Below, piece by piece: positions 8,871 to 17,043 of a DNA stretch of 64,000 bases. The translations under genes were made by a program, and so were the position numbers. Origin of the DNA: Psychrobacter sp. Ps6 (lineage in GTDB: Bacteria > Pseudomonadota > Gammaproteobacteria > Pseudomonadales > Moraxellaceae); assembly GCF_022129235.1 (NCBI RefSeq), contig NZ_JADQAI010000003.1, positions 124,001 to 188,000 on the forward strand. The letters run 5' to 3'. The number at the start of each line of letters is the position of its first letter. The stretch's first letter is position 1. The notes beneath the pieces are model-generated. The model had not been told where the DNA came from, did not search any database, and worked only from the letters and a program-made list of their open reading frames with translations.

Positions 8871-9659
8871 ATGTTTACAGATACGCATTGCCACCTCAAC
8901 CGTTTAGATTTAACCAAATATGATGGCCAGTTGTCCGGCGCGATTGATGCCATGAAAACTGCCAATGTTACTCGCGCGATGGCCATCATGTGTGATTTTG
9001 CTGAATATGATGAAATCGCTAATATTGTCAGCACCTATGGTGACGAAACGCTAAATCTAGGGATGAGCGTCGGTATTCATCCTTGTGAAGACATTGGTAT
9101 ATTACAATCAGCGACAGTAGAGCGTCTGATAGAGACCGCTAAGGCTGATCATGTATGGGCGATAGGGGAGACGGGTCTCGATTATTACTGGTCAACAGAA
9201 AACAAAAAAGCGCAGCAAGCCAGCCTTGCACGTCATATACATGCCAGCCAACATTTAAAAAAACCACTCGTCATCCATATGCGTGATGCCAAAGAAGATA
9301 CGATTGATATTCTAAAAAGTGAAGGTGCTGAGCATGGCATCATTCACTGCTTTACTGAAGATTGGGAGACTGCAAAGCGGGCATTAGATTTGGGATTTTA
9401 TATTTCATTCTCAGGTATCGTGAGTTTCAAGAGTGCGCAAGACATCAAAGATGCAGCCCAAAAAATGCCTAGAGACAGAATACTCATTGAAACTGATAGT
9501 CCATACTTGGCGCCAGTCCCCAAACGCGGCAGACCAAACGAACCTGCATATGTTCCCTACGTGGCAAACTGTATCGCAGACATGTATGGATGTAGTAGCG
9601 AGGAAGTCGGTGCACTGACGGCAAAAAACTTTGAAAATTTACTGGCACAGTATCATTAA
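8871..9659 (+). CDS. TatD family metal-dependent hydrolase (DNase)
   Basis: This is a TIM-barrel metal-dependent nuclease of the TatD/YcfH family. The metal-binding HxH is His6 and His8 (DTHCHLNRLD). Further ligands are seen in GETGLDYYW (Glu), IHMRDA (His), IIHCF (His) and IETDSPYLAPVP (Asp). Length, 262 residues, is standard. It is transcribed in the same direction as gspE, 161 bases after it. In many bacteria a tatD-family gene sits next to pilZ and holB; neither is seen here. Whether this is YcfH or TatD proper cannot be decided from the sequence alone. Confidence 0.88.
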   Translation: MFTDTHCHLNRLDLTKYDGQLSGAIDAMKTANVTRAMAIMCDFAEYDEIANIVSTYGDETLNLGMSVGIHPCEDIGILQSATVERLIETAKADHVWAIGETGLDYYWSTENKKAQQASLARHIHASQHLKKPLVIHMRDAKEDTIDILKSEGAEHGIIHCFTEDWETAKRALDLGFYISFSGIVSFKSAQDIKDAAQKMPRDRILIETDSPYLAPVPKRGRPNEPAYVPYVANCIADMYGCSSEEVGALTAKNFENLLAQYH

Positions 9660-9893
9660 AATGGTTATGCTATGACCACTCAGTCATTTATTCGATAGTC
9701 TTGTGGTTCAATCCCCTTAGGTATTTATCATACTAAATATAGCCACCTGATTATCAATGACTATTTAGCAAACATAAGCATATTCCCTTTTGTGGTCCTC
9801 GAGCAGTCTTGGTACAGTCCCATACTTTCATTGCCGATGTACTGCCGTAAATGATGGTTGTATGCTTAATCTTGTCATGTTTTAGGAGAGATT

Positions 9894-10577
9894 ATGAGTC
9901 GTCAGCATCAGTTTAAGGCACGAGAAGAAAATATCTTAGCGATGGCAGAGCAATTGCTACTTGAGTCAGGCGATGGTGATATTACTTTGGATAGTTTGGC
10001 AGATCAGCTCGACTTGGCTAAAGGCACGCTATATAAGCATTTTTCTAGTAAAGATGAGCTTTATCTGCGTATTATTATTCGTTACGAAGAGCAGCTATTT
10101 GATATCAACCGTATTGATGACTGCCCATCGGCAGGCGTTGCCCGCATGATTTTTCAGCAGCTATTCAATCCGCAAAAAGCCATGCTATTGAATCAAATCG
10201 AAGAGCGTCTGGCAGCATCGGTCACTGGTCTGAATCGCTTATTTGGCGAGTTGTATGATATTCGTCGCCAGCGTATGAAGCGCTTGATTGATATCATCAG
10301 TGCTTATCTGAAAGACGAGCATAGTAGTCTGAGTACTCGCGATTATTTATCTTCTATTTGGGCGATGGGTCAAGGCGGTGCGGGTCTACTAAACTCAAGC
10401 TTTTATCAGCGTTATTTGGGTCGCCGTGATACCTTACGCTATGCCTTTGTTCAGCAAATGCTAGAATTGCCCAGTCACTATCCTGCTGAAGAAGATGAGG
10501 TCATGGATGAAGATATGCAAGAATTAGTAGAGCAGATCGATACTGAATCAGAAGAGCATCGCAATACCAATTATTAG
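9894..10577 (+). CDS. TetR family transcriptional regulator
   Basis: The N-terminal helix-turn-helix (about residues 25-60: ITLDSLADQLDLAKGTLYKH and FSSKDELYLRII) is typical of TetR/AcrR repressors. The rest (227 residues total) is an all-helical ligand and dimerisation domain. The C-terminal ~35 residues are strongly acidic (many Glu/Asp), which is unusual for the family. AGGAG is placed just before the ATG. No effector gene is divergent; it lies between tatD and gspH in the same direction, so its target is unclear. Confidence 0.85.
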   Translation: MSRQHQFKAREENILAMAEQLLLESGDGDITLDSLADQLDLAKGTLYKHFSSKDELYLRIIIRYEEQLFDINRIDDCPSAGVARMIFQQLFNPQKAMLLNQIEERLAASVTGLNRLFGELYDIRRQRMKRLIDIISAYLKDEHSSLSTRDYLSSIWAMGQGGAGLLNSSFYQRYLGRRDTLRYAFVQQMLELPSHYPAEEDEVMDEDMQELVEQIDTESEEHRNTNY

Positions 10578-10743
10578 AATGTCGACTGATTTTCGATGTC
10601 ATTGATTATTTAGTGTTACGTGTTGTCATACCTGATATGGCAGCACGTCAAAATGTATCTTTCAATGTATCTTTCTTAGCGTTCATAAAAATGAACGTTA
10701 TCGTCCTATATACAAAACTGAATTACAGGCTTATAGGTGCAAT

Positions 10744-11568
10744 ATGCCGGTCACTGTCAAGACTCAGTCCAGCTCAGCGGCCAATTGCCCTTTAGCCATC
10801 GTCGGTCAAACGTCTTGTCCAAATCGCTTTCGTATTTTAGCTACATCGTCTAATTGTAATTGTCTCTCTCTATCAAGTAATGCATGTCCCTCACAACATA
10901 CCTCATCAATAAGCAGTCATAGGCAGGCTGGCTTTACGCTCGTTGAAATCGTAGTAGTGGTGGTTATTCTATCTATATTTGCTGGCATGATGAGTCTGTC
11001 TGTCGGCAGTAGTGACTCTCGCAAAAACCGCGCCTTTTATGAACACCTCACTGATTCACTGAGCTACGTCCGTTTGCTATCAGCTGAGCGTATGCAGCCG
11101 ATGGGTTTACGTTTGCAGGCAGATAAGCAGGGACAGGTAGCGCCTGTAATCGTTACCTTATCGAATCCTTACATTGCCTATCAAACGGCTGATATTGCAG
11201 TAGGCAGTATGGATAGCCAGCCAAAGAACGCAATGGAGCTGTCTGCTGATTTGAGCAGTATGTCAGACTCTACTGGAGAGACGCAGCCAACACCGAGATG
11301 GGAGATTGAGTCAGAAGTTAGCTTGCCTGAGCTGCCCGCTGGCGTTAGTATCAGAGTGCAGAGCTTGGATGCTAGTAATTCAACAAGTACAGGGCAGACG
11401 CAAACGCTACAGCCTTGGTTTAGTAATCAAAGCGTGCCGCAGGTATTGTGGTTTGGTACGGGCCAAGCGACGCCTGTCACCATCGAAGTGATTCACGATT
11501 CGCGTCTGGTGGGTGAGGTAATCACGATAATGCCCGATGGTAGTATGATGATAGGGCAGGGATTATAG
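10744..11568 (+). CDS. gspH: Type II secretion minor pseudopilin GspH
   Basis: The prepilin peptidase site is Gly63-Phe64 in QAGFTLVEIVVVV, with Glu at mature position 5, then a hydrophobic helix and a GspH-type beta domain (SYVRLLSAERMQPMGLRL). It belongs to the pseudopilus tip complex. The leader of 63 residues is far longer than the usual 5-25 and holds five Cys. I found no in-frame ATG, GTG or TTG between the ATG at 10744 and the cleavage site, and an AGGTG ribosome site lies 4 bases before that ATG. The stop overlaps the gspI start by one base (TAGTG), implying coupled translation. Confidence 0.85.
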   Translation: MPVTVKTQSSSAANCPLAIVGQTSCPNRFRILATSSNCNCLSLSSNACPSQHTSSISSHRQAGFTLVEIVVVVVILSIFAGMMSLSVGSSDSRKNRAFYEHLTDSLSYVRLLSAERMQPMGLRLQADKQGQVAPVIVTLSNPYIAYQTADIAVGSMDSQPKNAMELSADLSSMSDSTGETQPTPRWEIESEVSLPELPAGVSIRVQSLDASNSTSTGQTQTLQPWFSNQSVPQVLWFGTGQATPVTIEVIHDSRLVGEVITIMPDGSMMIGQGL

Positions 11569-12071
11569 TGAATAAGTTGTCCAAATATTCTGCGACGAAG
11601 GCTCAGCCTACGTCTCTCAAATCTATATCACTCAAGTCTGGGCGCGAGAGTGGCTTTACCTTGATTGAGGTAATGGTTGCCTTAGCCATTTTGGCAGTAG
11701 TGGCCGTCGCGGCGAGCCGTGCTAGCAGTGCGTATTTGAAGTCGGTTGATATATTGCGCACCCGCACGCTTGCTCATTTTGTTGCACAAAATGCCGCTGC
11801 TGATTTGCGTATTCAAGACACATGGTTGACCGCCAACCGTACTCAAACGATTAATGCTCAAGGGCGTGACTGGCAGATAGTCATGACAGTCGGTGATGCC
11901 ATCACACCTGCACTAAAACAAGTAAATATCGCAGTGGCGCCTATCATAGATGGACAGGCAGGCACATCAGTCACTGATATTAGTGTCATTCTAAGCAATG
12001 CCGACCAAGATACGGGCAGTTTAGATTTAGGTAGTAAAGGTAGTATCGGGCAAGCAGGGGGCGGCTTGTGA
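11568..12071 (+). CDS. gspI: Type II secretion minor pseudopilin GspI
   Basis: The GTG start at 11568 overlaps the gspH stop. The prepilin motif is ESGFTLIEVMVALAILAVVA, with cleavage after Gly29, a moderately long Lys/Ser-rich leader. The family feature of GspI follows, a short helix then TLAHFVAQNAAADLR and a small C-terminal beta domain with the RDWQI motif. GspI nucleates the GspI-J-K tip of the pseudopilus. The length of 167 residues is slightly above the usual ~125, owing to the leader and a Gly/Ser tail. The end overlaps the next gene by 4 bases (GTGA). Confidence 0.88.
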   Translation: MNKLSKYSATKAQPTSLKSISLKSGRESGFTLIEVMVALAILAVVAVAASRASSAYLKSVDILRTRTLAHFVAQNAAADLRIQDTWLTANRTQTINAQGRDWQIVMTVGDAITPALKQVNIAVAPIIDGQAGTSVTDISVILSNADQDTGSLDLGSKGSIGQAGGGL

Positions 12072-12934
12072 GTATGAAGCTACAGCGCGGGTTTACGCTG
12101 CTTGAGCTGATGGTTGCTATGGCAATATTTGCCATGTTGACAGTCGCAGGTTGGCAAGTATTTGACAGTGTCAACCGCGCGCGCGAGAGAGCACAGTTTC
12201 ATGCTGATAATTTGGCCGTACTACAATACGCCTATCTACAACTGCAGCAAGACATGGCACAAGTGATTCCTTATCAAGCGCTTAATACTCAGAATATTGG
12301 TGCGGCAAATAGCAGTACAAACGACAGTACAAGTAATAGTAACCAAGCAGGCGAGCAAAAAAATGAGATAGCACCTGAGCCTTTTATGAGGGTAGAGGGT
12401 GAGCGTGTCAGCTTTGTACGCTTTGCTGATCCTGATCCACGTTATCAAAGCAGCACTAGTATCCAGCATATTGAATATATTTTTGCAGATGAGCGCCTGA
12501 TACGTCGTCAATATACCAGTCTTGAAGATGGGCGCGATAGCGTCAGTTTAGACAGTGTATTATTGGAAGGTGTTACTGCTGGGCGTTGGCAAGCCTATTT
12601 GCCAGAGCTGAGCACCAAATTTCCAAGCGATGACGTCAATAATAGTAGCAATACAAATACAGCATTGGGACAAGCAGCGAATACAGCGGGTGCTAAGCCC
12701 GATGTTGTTTTACTACCGAAAGGAATTGCCGTCAACTTTACTTATCAAGACATGCCTATTACTTGGCAGTGGGCGCTAGCGCCACAACCAATACCCCGTA
12801 GTAGCGCAAAGTCTGCTAATAGCAACGATAGTAGTAACAATGATAATAGTAGCGACAATAATAATGGCAGTGACAGTAACAACAATAATAGCGGCAGTAA
12901 TACAGATAATAGCAGTGTGCGAAACAGTAATTGA
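12068..12934 (+). CDS. gspJ: Type II secretion minor pseudopilin GspJ with Asn/Ser-rich tail
   Basis: The GTG at 12068 has a purine run AGGGGG 7 bases upstream; the ATG at 12074 is an alternative. The prepilin motif QRGFTLLELMVAMAIFAML follows a leader of about 8 residues. GspJ features such as LQQDMAQVI, RVSFVRFADPDP and an IEYIFADERLIRR strand follow. Two inserts are rich in Asn, Ser and Asp (near residues 78-97 and 195-215), and the last ~40 residues are almost pure Asn/Ser/Asp/Gly encoded by AAC/AAT/AGT-type codons. The low-complexity tail is not part of the family fold. Confidence 0.87.
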   Translation: MSMKLQRGFTLLELMVAMAIFAMLTVAGWQVFDSVNRARERAQFHADNLAVLQYAYLQLQQDMAQVIPYQALNTQNIGAANSSTNDSTSNSNQAGEQKNEIAPEPFMRVEGERVSFVRFADPDPRYQSSTSIQHIEYIFADERLIRRQYTSLEDGRDSVSLDSVLLEGVTAGRWQAYLPELSTKFPSDDVNNSSNTNTALGQAANTAGAKPDVVLLPKGIAVNFTYQDMPITWQWALAPQPIPRSSAKSANSNDSSNNDNSSDNNNGSDSNNNNSGSNTDNSSVRNSN

Positions 12935-12982
12935 GAAGGTAGTATTTAACATGCATCACTTACTCAGCAACATAAGCTCTCT

Positions 12983-14029
12983 ATGTCAATAACAGCAAAC
13001 TCTCAGCGTGGTGTGGCGCTGCTCACGATCTTACTATTGGTGGTGAGTATCACTGTGGTTGCAGGCGCGATGCTTGCTAGCCAAAAAGTTGCGATTAGGC
13101 GTAGCGGATTATTGTTTGATCAAAATCAGCTATTGCAAGATATTGATGCCGGTCAGCAGTTAGCAGTGACGATGATTCGTGCGGACAGTAAGCTTAACGA
13201 CACCGATAGTGAGCAAGATATCTGGGCACAGCCGATACCGCCATACACATTAGCAAACCACAGTGTCAGCATCGAGCTGCGTGATGAGGCGGGTCGTTTT
13301 AATATCAATAACTTATATCAAGGTGGCACGGTTGATACTGCTGCGCTAGAAGTCTTTCAGCGTCTCTTAGCACAGTTGAATTTAGAACCAGATATTGCGG
13401 TTGCCGTCCTTGATTGGCAAGATACGGACAGTGAGGTCTATCTAGATGGCGGCGATGAAAGTACGGTATATGACCAGCAAGCAAATGGTGTGGCGAGTAC
13501 AGAATTGTCCAATCAGCCTTTTGTTAGCGTTGATCAGCTACAAGAGGTTCGAGGGGTGAATGCAGAAGTGCTAGCGACACTACGACCTTATCTGACGGCT
13601 GTTCCTTATTATTTGCCTATCAATATGAATACTGCGAGCCCAGCATTACTTGCCGCACTGATCGATGGTGCAACCAGTCAGCAGATGCAAGGGATAGTCG
13701 ACACGCGCAGTAAGCAAGCGCTCACGTCTATCGATGAGCTATGGCAACTGCCAATTTTGAGCGGCTTAGATGAAAAGCAGCGGGCAGCATTAACGCCTTT
13801 GTTGGCAGTTGATAGTCAGGCCTTTATGGCCCTTATCACAGCGACTGACAATGCAACTGTTGGTCAGGCAAGACAGCGCTTTGCTACCGTATTGATTGGT
13901 AAAAACGCAGCGAACGACAGTCAAGCCACAAATGACACTAGTGGTAGCAGTAGCGATGTCACTAGCGAAAAGCCCAAAGAAGTCAAAGTGGTCACGCAGC
14001 GACTATGGGCGTTTCGTCCTAGCTTTTGA
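12983..14029 (+). CDS. gspK: Type II secretion minor pseudopilin GspK
   Basis: This is the largest minor pseudopilin and caps the pseudopilus tip. Cleavage is after Gly10 in QRGVALLTILLLVVSITVV. As expected for GspK, mature position 5 is not Glu but Thr. The conserved segment ELRDEAGRFNINNL marks the start of the globular domain, and DWQDTDSEVY and INMNTASPALLAALID match the family helical domain. The length of 348 residues is typical. It follows gspJ by 48 bases with no obvious strong ribosome site, so read-through from the gspHIJ transcript is likely. gspG, gspF, gspC, gspD, gspL and gspM are not in the window. Confidence 0.9.
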   Translation: MSITANSQRGVALLTILLLVVSITVVAGAMLASQKVAIRRSGLLFDQNQLLQDIDAGQQLAVTMIRADSKLNDTDSEQDIWAQPIPPYTLANHSVSIELRDEAGRFNINNLYQGGTVDTAALEVFQRLLAQLNLEPDIAVAVLDWQDTDSEVYLDGGDESTVYDQQANGVASTELSNQPFVSVDQLQEVRGVNAEVLATLRPYLTAVPYYLPINMNTASPALLAALIDGATSQQMQGIVDTRSKQALTSIDELWQLPILSGLDEKQRAALTPLLAVDSQAFMALITATDNATVGQARQRFATVLIGKNAANDSQATNDTSGSSSDVTSEKPKEVKVVTQRLWAFRPSF

Positions 14030-14050
14030 TGAATGGTAGTGCGCTTTTCA

Positions 14051-14731
14051 TTAATCTCTTAAGCGGGTCTCTTCACTAGATTTCCAGTTATATGCCCCAT
14101 AAAATAACATCTGCGCTTGGCGAGTGCAGTTATGTAGCATCAACTGTTTATTCTCTTCGATGACGTTTAGATCGATTTCGTCATCATGATCTTCAGTGTA
14201 GGTCAATTCTAACCAGTCGATAATCCAAGAAAAGAACATATTTACGCCAGCTTCAGCCAATAGACGACGGTCATAATCATTGATATGAGTAAATGCTGGC
14301 TGTAATGCTAGGTCATCTGCCAAGCTTTGGGCATGTTTTTTAACCAGTTCATTGATGGCTTTTCGCACAGATTCTGAGCCACCGTAGCGCTCACTGACCA
14401 AAAACTGCCAGTAGTAAGGCTGATCGCTGACCATATATAAGAACAACTGAATGCTCTTCGCTATCTGACGATCAAAGCTACGTTTGCGTCCAATTTGCAG
14501 GCTATCGCTGAGTGTGGCGAGCGTACCACCCAATTCTTCGATGACCAAGGCGCGACCGAGCGACTCCATATCATCAAAATGGCGATAAAACGCAGTCGGC
14601 ACAACGCCAACCTCACGCGTGACCTGCCTGAGACTAATAGAGCTAAAAGATTGCCCTGTCATACATAGATCGAGTACGGCATTAAAAAAGGCGTGCCGAG
14701 TTTGAAGTTTTTTTTGTTCGCGACTGCTCAT
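14051..14731 (-). CDS. TetR family regulator, FabR/DesT-like
   Basis: The helix-turn-helix SLRQVTREVGVVPTAFYRHF (about residues 33-52) closely resembles FabR of enteric bacteria, which represses unsaturated fatty acid synthesis genes. The rest of the 226 residues also matches the FabR-like layout, including LFLYMVSDQPYYWQFLVSER. Control of membrane lipid unsaturation is therefore the best guess for the role, but no fatty acid gene is adjacent. It converges on gspK with a 21-base gap that contains no terminator-like hairpin. Confidence 0.82.
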   Translation of the reverse strand: MSSREQKKLQTRHAFFNAVLDLCMTGQSFSSISLRQVTREVGVVPTAFYRHFDDMESLGRALVIEELGGTLATLSDSLQIGRKRSFDRQIAKSIQLFLYMVSDQPYYWQFLVSERYGGSESVRKAINELVKKHAQSLADDLALQPAFTHINDYDRRLLAEAGVNMFFSWIIDWLELTYTEDHDDEIDLNVIEENKQLMLHNCTRQAQMLFYGAYNWKSSEETRLRD

Positions 14732-14839
14732 AATGTTTCAAAATTGTCCGATAGAGGTTTATCATACTCATTTCAGCGCACAAATACGACTGAAATGCAC
14801 AATTCGTGCTAATTTACTGAACCTGCACTAATTAATCTT

Positions 14840-16258
14840 TTAAACCACCGTACCCCAGTGACCTTGCAATTCTTGCGCCAATCGATAAGCTTCGTGGTCA
14901 TTCATGCCTGTTATAAAATCTAAAATATTCAATATATTGTGATAAATATTGTCTGATAACACGCGGCGATGCTCATCTAAGTGGGGTTGTAGTAATCTTA
15001 GTAGACTCTGCTGTTCAAACGACATAGATGATGCAGCAGCTTCTACTGCCTCAGTGCCCGTCCAAGCCAGTGGTACAAAGGCATCCATCAGGCGATGCAA
15101 GCATTGATTGGCCATTAGCTCCATTCTTACCTTGTTCGGATGATTAAATATTTTTTCGCGGGCCAATTGCTTGGCCTGCAAGATACCGTTTTGCACACTG
15201 GTGTCGCAATGCGCAAACAAGCTGCCTTGGAGCGTACCTGCCAGCAAGTCTTCGCTATTGGCCACAAAAGCATCGGTGATCGTATTGACCAAGCGCATCA
15301 TGGCGCGTGATCGCAGAGAGGCCAGACTCTGCCTGACTGACATATGCGTGGGCAAGCTCACGCTATCAGGATGCTCGCCAATCAGTTCATAAAATATCGT
15401 GGCAACCTCAGTATAGGTTAGCATATTCAGATTAATACCATCTTCTAAATCTATCAGCGCATAGCAGATATCATCTGCAGCTTCTAACAGATACGCCAAC
15501 GGATGGCGTGCAAAGCCATCGTGATGTGTTGAGCGCGGCAAATGCAAACATGCTGCCAGCTCCTCTAACTGAGAGGCCTCGCTATAAAAGCAGCCAAATT
15601 TCTGTACATTATGGGCGTTGTCATTTTTATCATTGCTGTGAGTGGCAAGCCAAGGGTATTTCATAAAAGCGCCTAGCGTTGCGCAGGTAAGACGCATGCC
15701 ACCTTTATCGGGATGGTGTTCATTGCGTACTAGTAACCGAAACCCTTGTGCATTGCCTTCGTAAGCCAGTAAGTCCAGTCGCTCATTGCTACTGAGCTGT
15801 TGCAAAATCACTTGAGGATTAGGCTGCCGAAACCAGTCACGAATGGCGTACTCTCCAGCATGACCAAACGGCGGATTACCAATATCGTGAGCGAGGCAGG
15901 CTGCTTGTACAATTACGCCAATATCAGATGGCGAGACTCCTGCTAGTAAACCATTGCCTAGCTTATCATGGAGCTTTTCTGCGGTCATCATCCCTAAAGA
16001 GCGTCCAATAGAGGAGACCTCAAGCGAATGGGTCAGGCGAGTATGGATACCTAGCTGATTGGTCAATGGATGAACTTGGGTTTTTTGATTCAACTGCCTA
16101 AACGAGTGAGAGAATACCAGTCTGTCATAGTCTTTGTGAAACTGAGAGCGAGTACTCGTATTAGCGTTGAATTTTTTGGCAGCGCCAAGACGCTGTGAGT
16201 TGAGAAGATGAGACCATTGCGCAGTAGAAGACGACAAAGAGGTTGGGGTACTTAGCAT
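14840..16258 (-). CDS. dgt: Deoxyguanosinetriphosphate triphosphohydrolase (dNTPase)
   Basis: This HD-domain enzyme hydrolyses dGTP or other dNTPs to the nucleoside and triphosphate. From the ATG at 16258 the metal-binding residues are His77 in RLTHSLEV and the His124-Asp125 pair in LAHDIGNPPFGHAGE. A further conserved stretch is PLAYLLEAADDICYALIDLEDG. The frame extends upstream to 16336 but that would overlap the preceding gene and adds an unconserved segment, so I use the internal ATG (472 residues). The length fits the Dgt type used by Pseudomonas relatives. Confidence 0.9.
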   Translation of the reverse strand: MLSTPTSLSSSTAQWSHLLNSQRLGAAKKFNANTSTRSQFHKDYDRLVFSHSFRQLNQKTQVHPLTNQLGIHTRLTHSLEVSSIGRSLGMMTAEKLHDKLGNGLLAGVSPSDIGVIVQAACLAHDIGNPPFGHAGEYAIRDWFRQPNPQVILQQLSSNERLDLLAYEGNAQGFRLLVRNEHHPDKGGMRLTCATLGAFMKYPWLATHSNDKNDNAHNVQKFGCFYSEASQLEELAACLHLPRSTHHDGFARHPLAYLLEAADDICYALIDLEDGINLNMLTYTEVATIFYELIGEHPDSVSLPTHMSVRQSLASLRSRAMMRLVNTITDAFVANSEDLLAGTLQGSLFAHCDTSVQNGILQAKQLAREKIFNHPNKVRMELMANQCLHRLMDAFVPLAWTGTEAVEAAASSMSFEQQSLLRLLQPHLDEHRRVLSDNIYHNILNILDFITGMNDHEAYRLAQELQGHWGTVV

Positions 16259-16320
16259 ATTGGAACATCCGAAACCAAGGGAGCCTCTAGCATAACAAAA
16301 TAGCGCCCTTGGTACAGCTA

Positions 16321-16914
16321 CTAAGACTTCTGGCAATCAAAAAGAACGTCTTCCTCTTCGATAGACACATCACTATTTAGTGTTTTGTTTAGCAAGGTTG
16401 CGTTGTCACCATCCACTTGCCATATAATGCCATGAGTGTCATCTAATCCAATATCACTCGTATAGATGGTTTTGTCAGTAAGGGCGTCGCTACCAGAGGC
16501 AGCTGTCAAATCGTATTCGATACCGTCAATAAGTAGGTGTGCGGTCTGCGGTGTGGCATCGGTATGATAGTATACGCCGATAGTAGCAGTAGGCTCACAA
16601 GAGAATGGTGTGCTGTTGCGAGCGTGCTCAGAATGGTCGTGACCCTCATGATCATGTCCTTCGTGAACGTCCATGTCATTATGACTTTCATGGTCATGTC
16701 CTTCATGATCGTGTTCCATATCATCGTGCGCTTCGTGGTCATGCTCCTCATGAGCATGTTCATCGTGCTCTGCGTGACTGTCTACGGTTGTCACGTCTTC
16801 AGATGCTGCTGGCTCACCGTCTGTTTTTGGCTGGCAGCCTAACAATGAAACTGTCATAACACTGCCTACTATAGCAGCACTTGCAAATTTGGAAAAAGAG
16901 AAAAAGTCAGTCAA
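16321..16914 (-). CDS. Histidine-rich outer-membrane or periplasmic lipoprotein with MliC-like C-terminal domain
   Basis: I start at the TTG at 16914: GAGGGA lies 7 bases upstream, whereas the earlier TTG at 16929 precedes that site. The product (197 residues) has a lipoprotein signal with lipobox LLGC, Cys at residue 27. Residues 47-97 are a His/Asp/Glu repeat region with 18 His in repeating HDHEGHDHE-like units, surely able to bind Zn, Ni or Cu. The C-terminal ~90 residues run from FSCEPTATIGVYY to LFDCQKS and carry two Cys (106 and 194) and IIWQVDGDNATLL, resembling the MliC/PliC lysozyme-inhibitor fold; this is inference from pattern only. It precedes dgt by 62 bases. The opposite-strand frame over the repeat is a shadow. 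Confidence 0.72.
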   Translation of the reverse strand: MTDFFSFSKFASAAIVGSVMTVSLLGCQPKTDGEPAASEDVTTVDSHAEHDEHAHEEHDHEAHDDMEHDHEGHDHESHNDMDVHEGHDHEGHDHSEHARNSTPFSCEPTATIGVYYHTDATPQTAHLLIDGIEYDLTAASGSDALTDKTIYTSDIGLDDTHGIIWQVDGDNATLLNKTLNSDVSIEEEDVLFDCQKS

Positions 16915-16970
16915 AATATAGTCCCTCAAACAAGTAAAATAAAGATATGTTATATTATAACAATAAGTCG

Positions 16971-17010
16971 ATAAAATAAAGCCGATGCTGGAAAATATCC
17001 AACATCGGCT
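16971..17010 (-). terminator. Terminator downstream of ychF
   Basis: AGCCGATG (16980-16987) pairs with CATCGGCT (17003-17010), with further GGA/TCC pairing inside, followed on the minus strand by TTTATTTTAT. It lies 34 bases past the ychF stop. Confidence 0.65.
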
Positions 17011-17043
17011 GATTAGCTATCAGGCAGTATTGACTAGCTAAAG

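Noticed and set aside
9894..10577. TetR gene as regulator of the adjacent gspHIJK genes
   Set aside because: Same-direction adjacency alone is not evidence; no operator was found before gspH, and T2SS genes are scattered in this group.
12800..12930. CRISPR or satellite-like repeat in the gspJ tail
   Set aside because: The AAC/AAT/AGT run is degenerate, in frame and without regular spacers; it is low-complexity coding sequence. No CRISPR array was seen in the window.
16537..16859. Open plus-strand frames (101 and 84 codons) over the His-rich lipoprotein
   Set aside because: They arise because CAT/CAC/GAT codons read in reverse give Met/Val/Ile-rich or His/Asp-rich frames. The minus-strand gene has a lipobox and a ribosome site.
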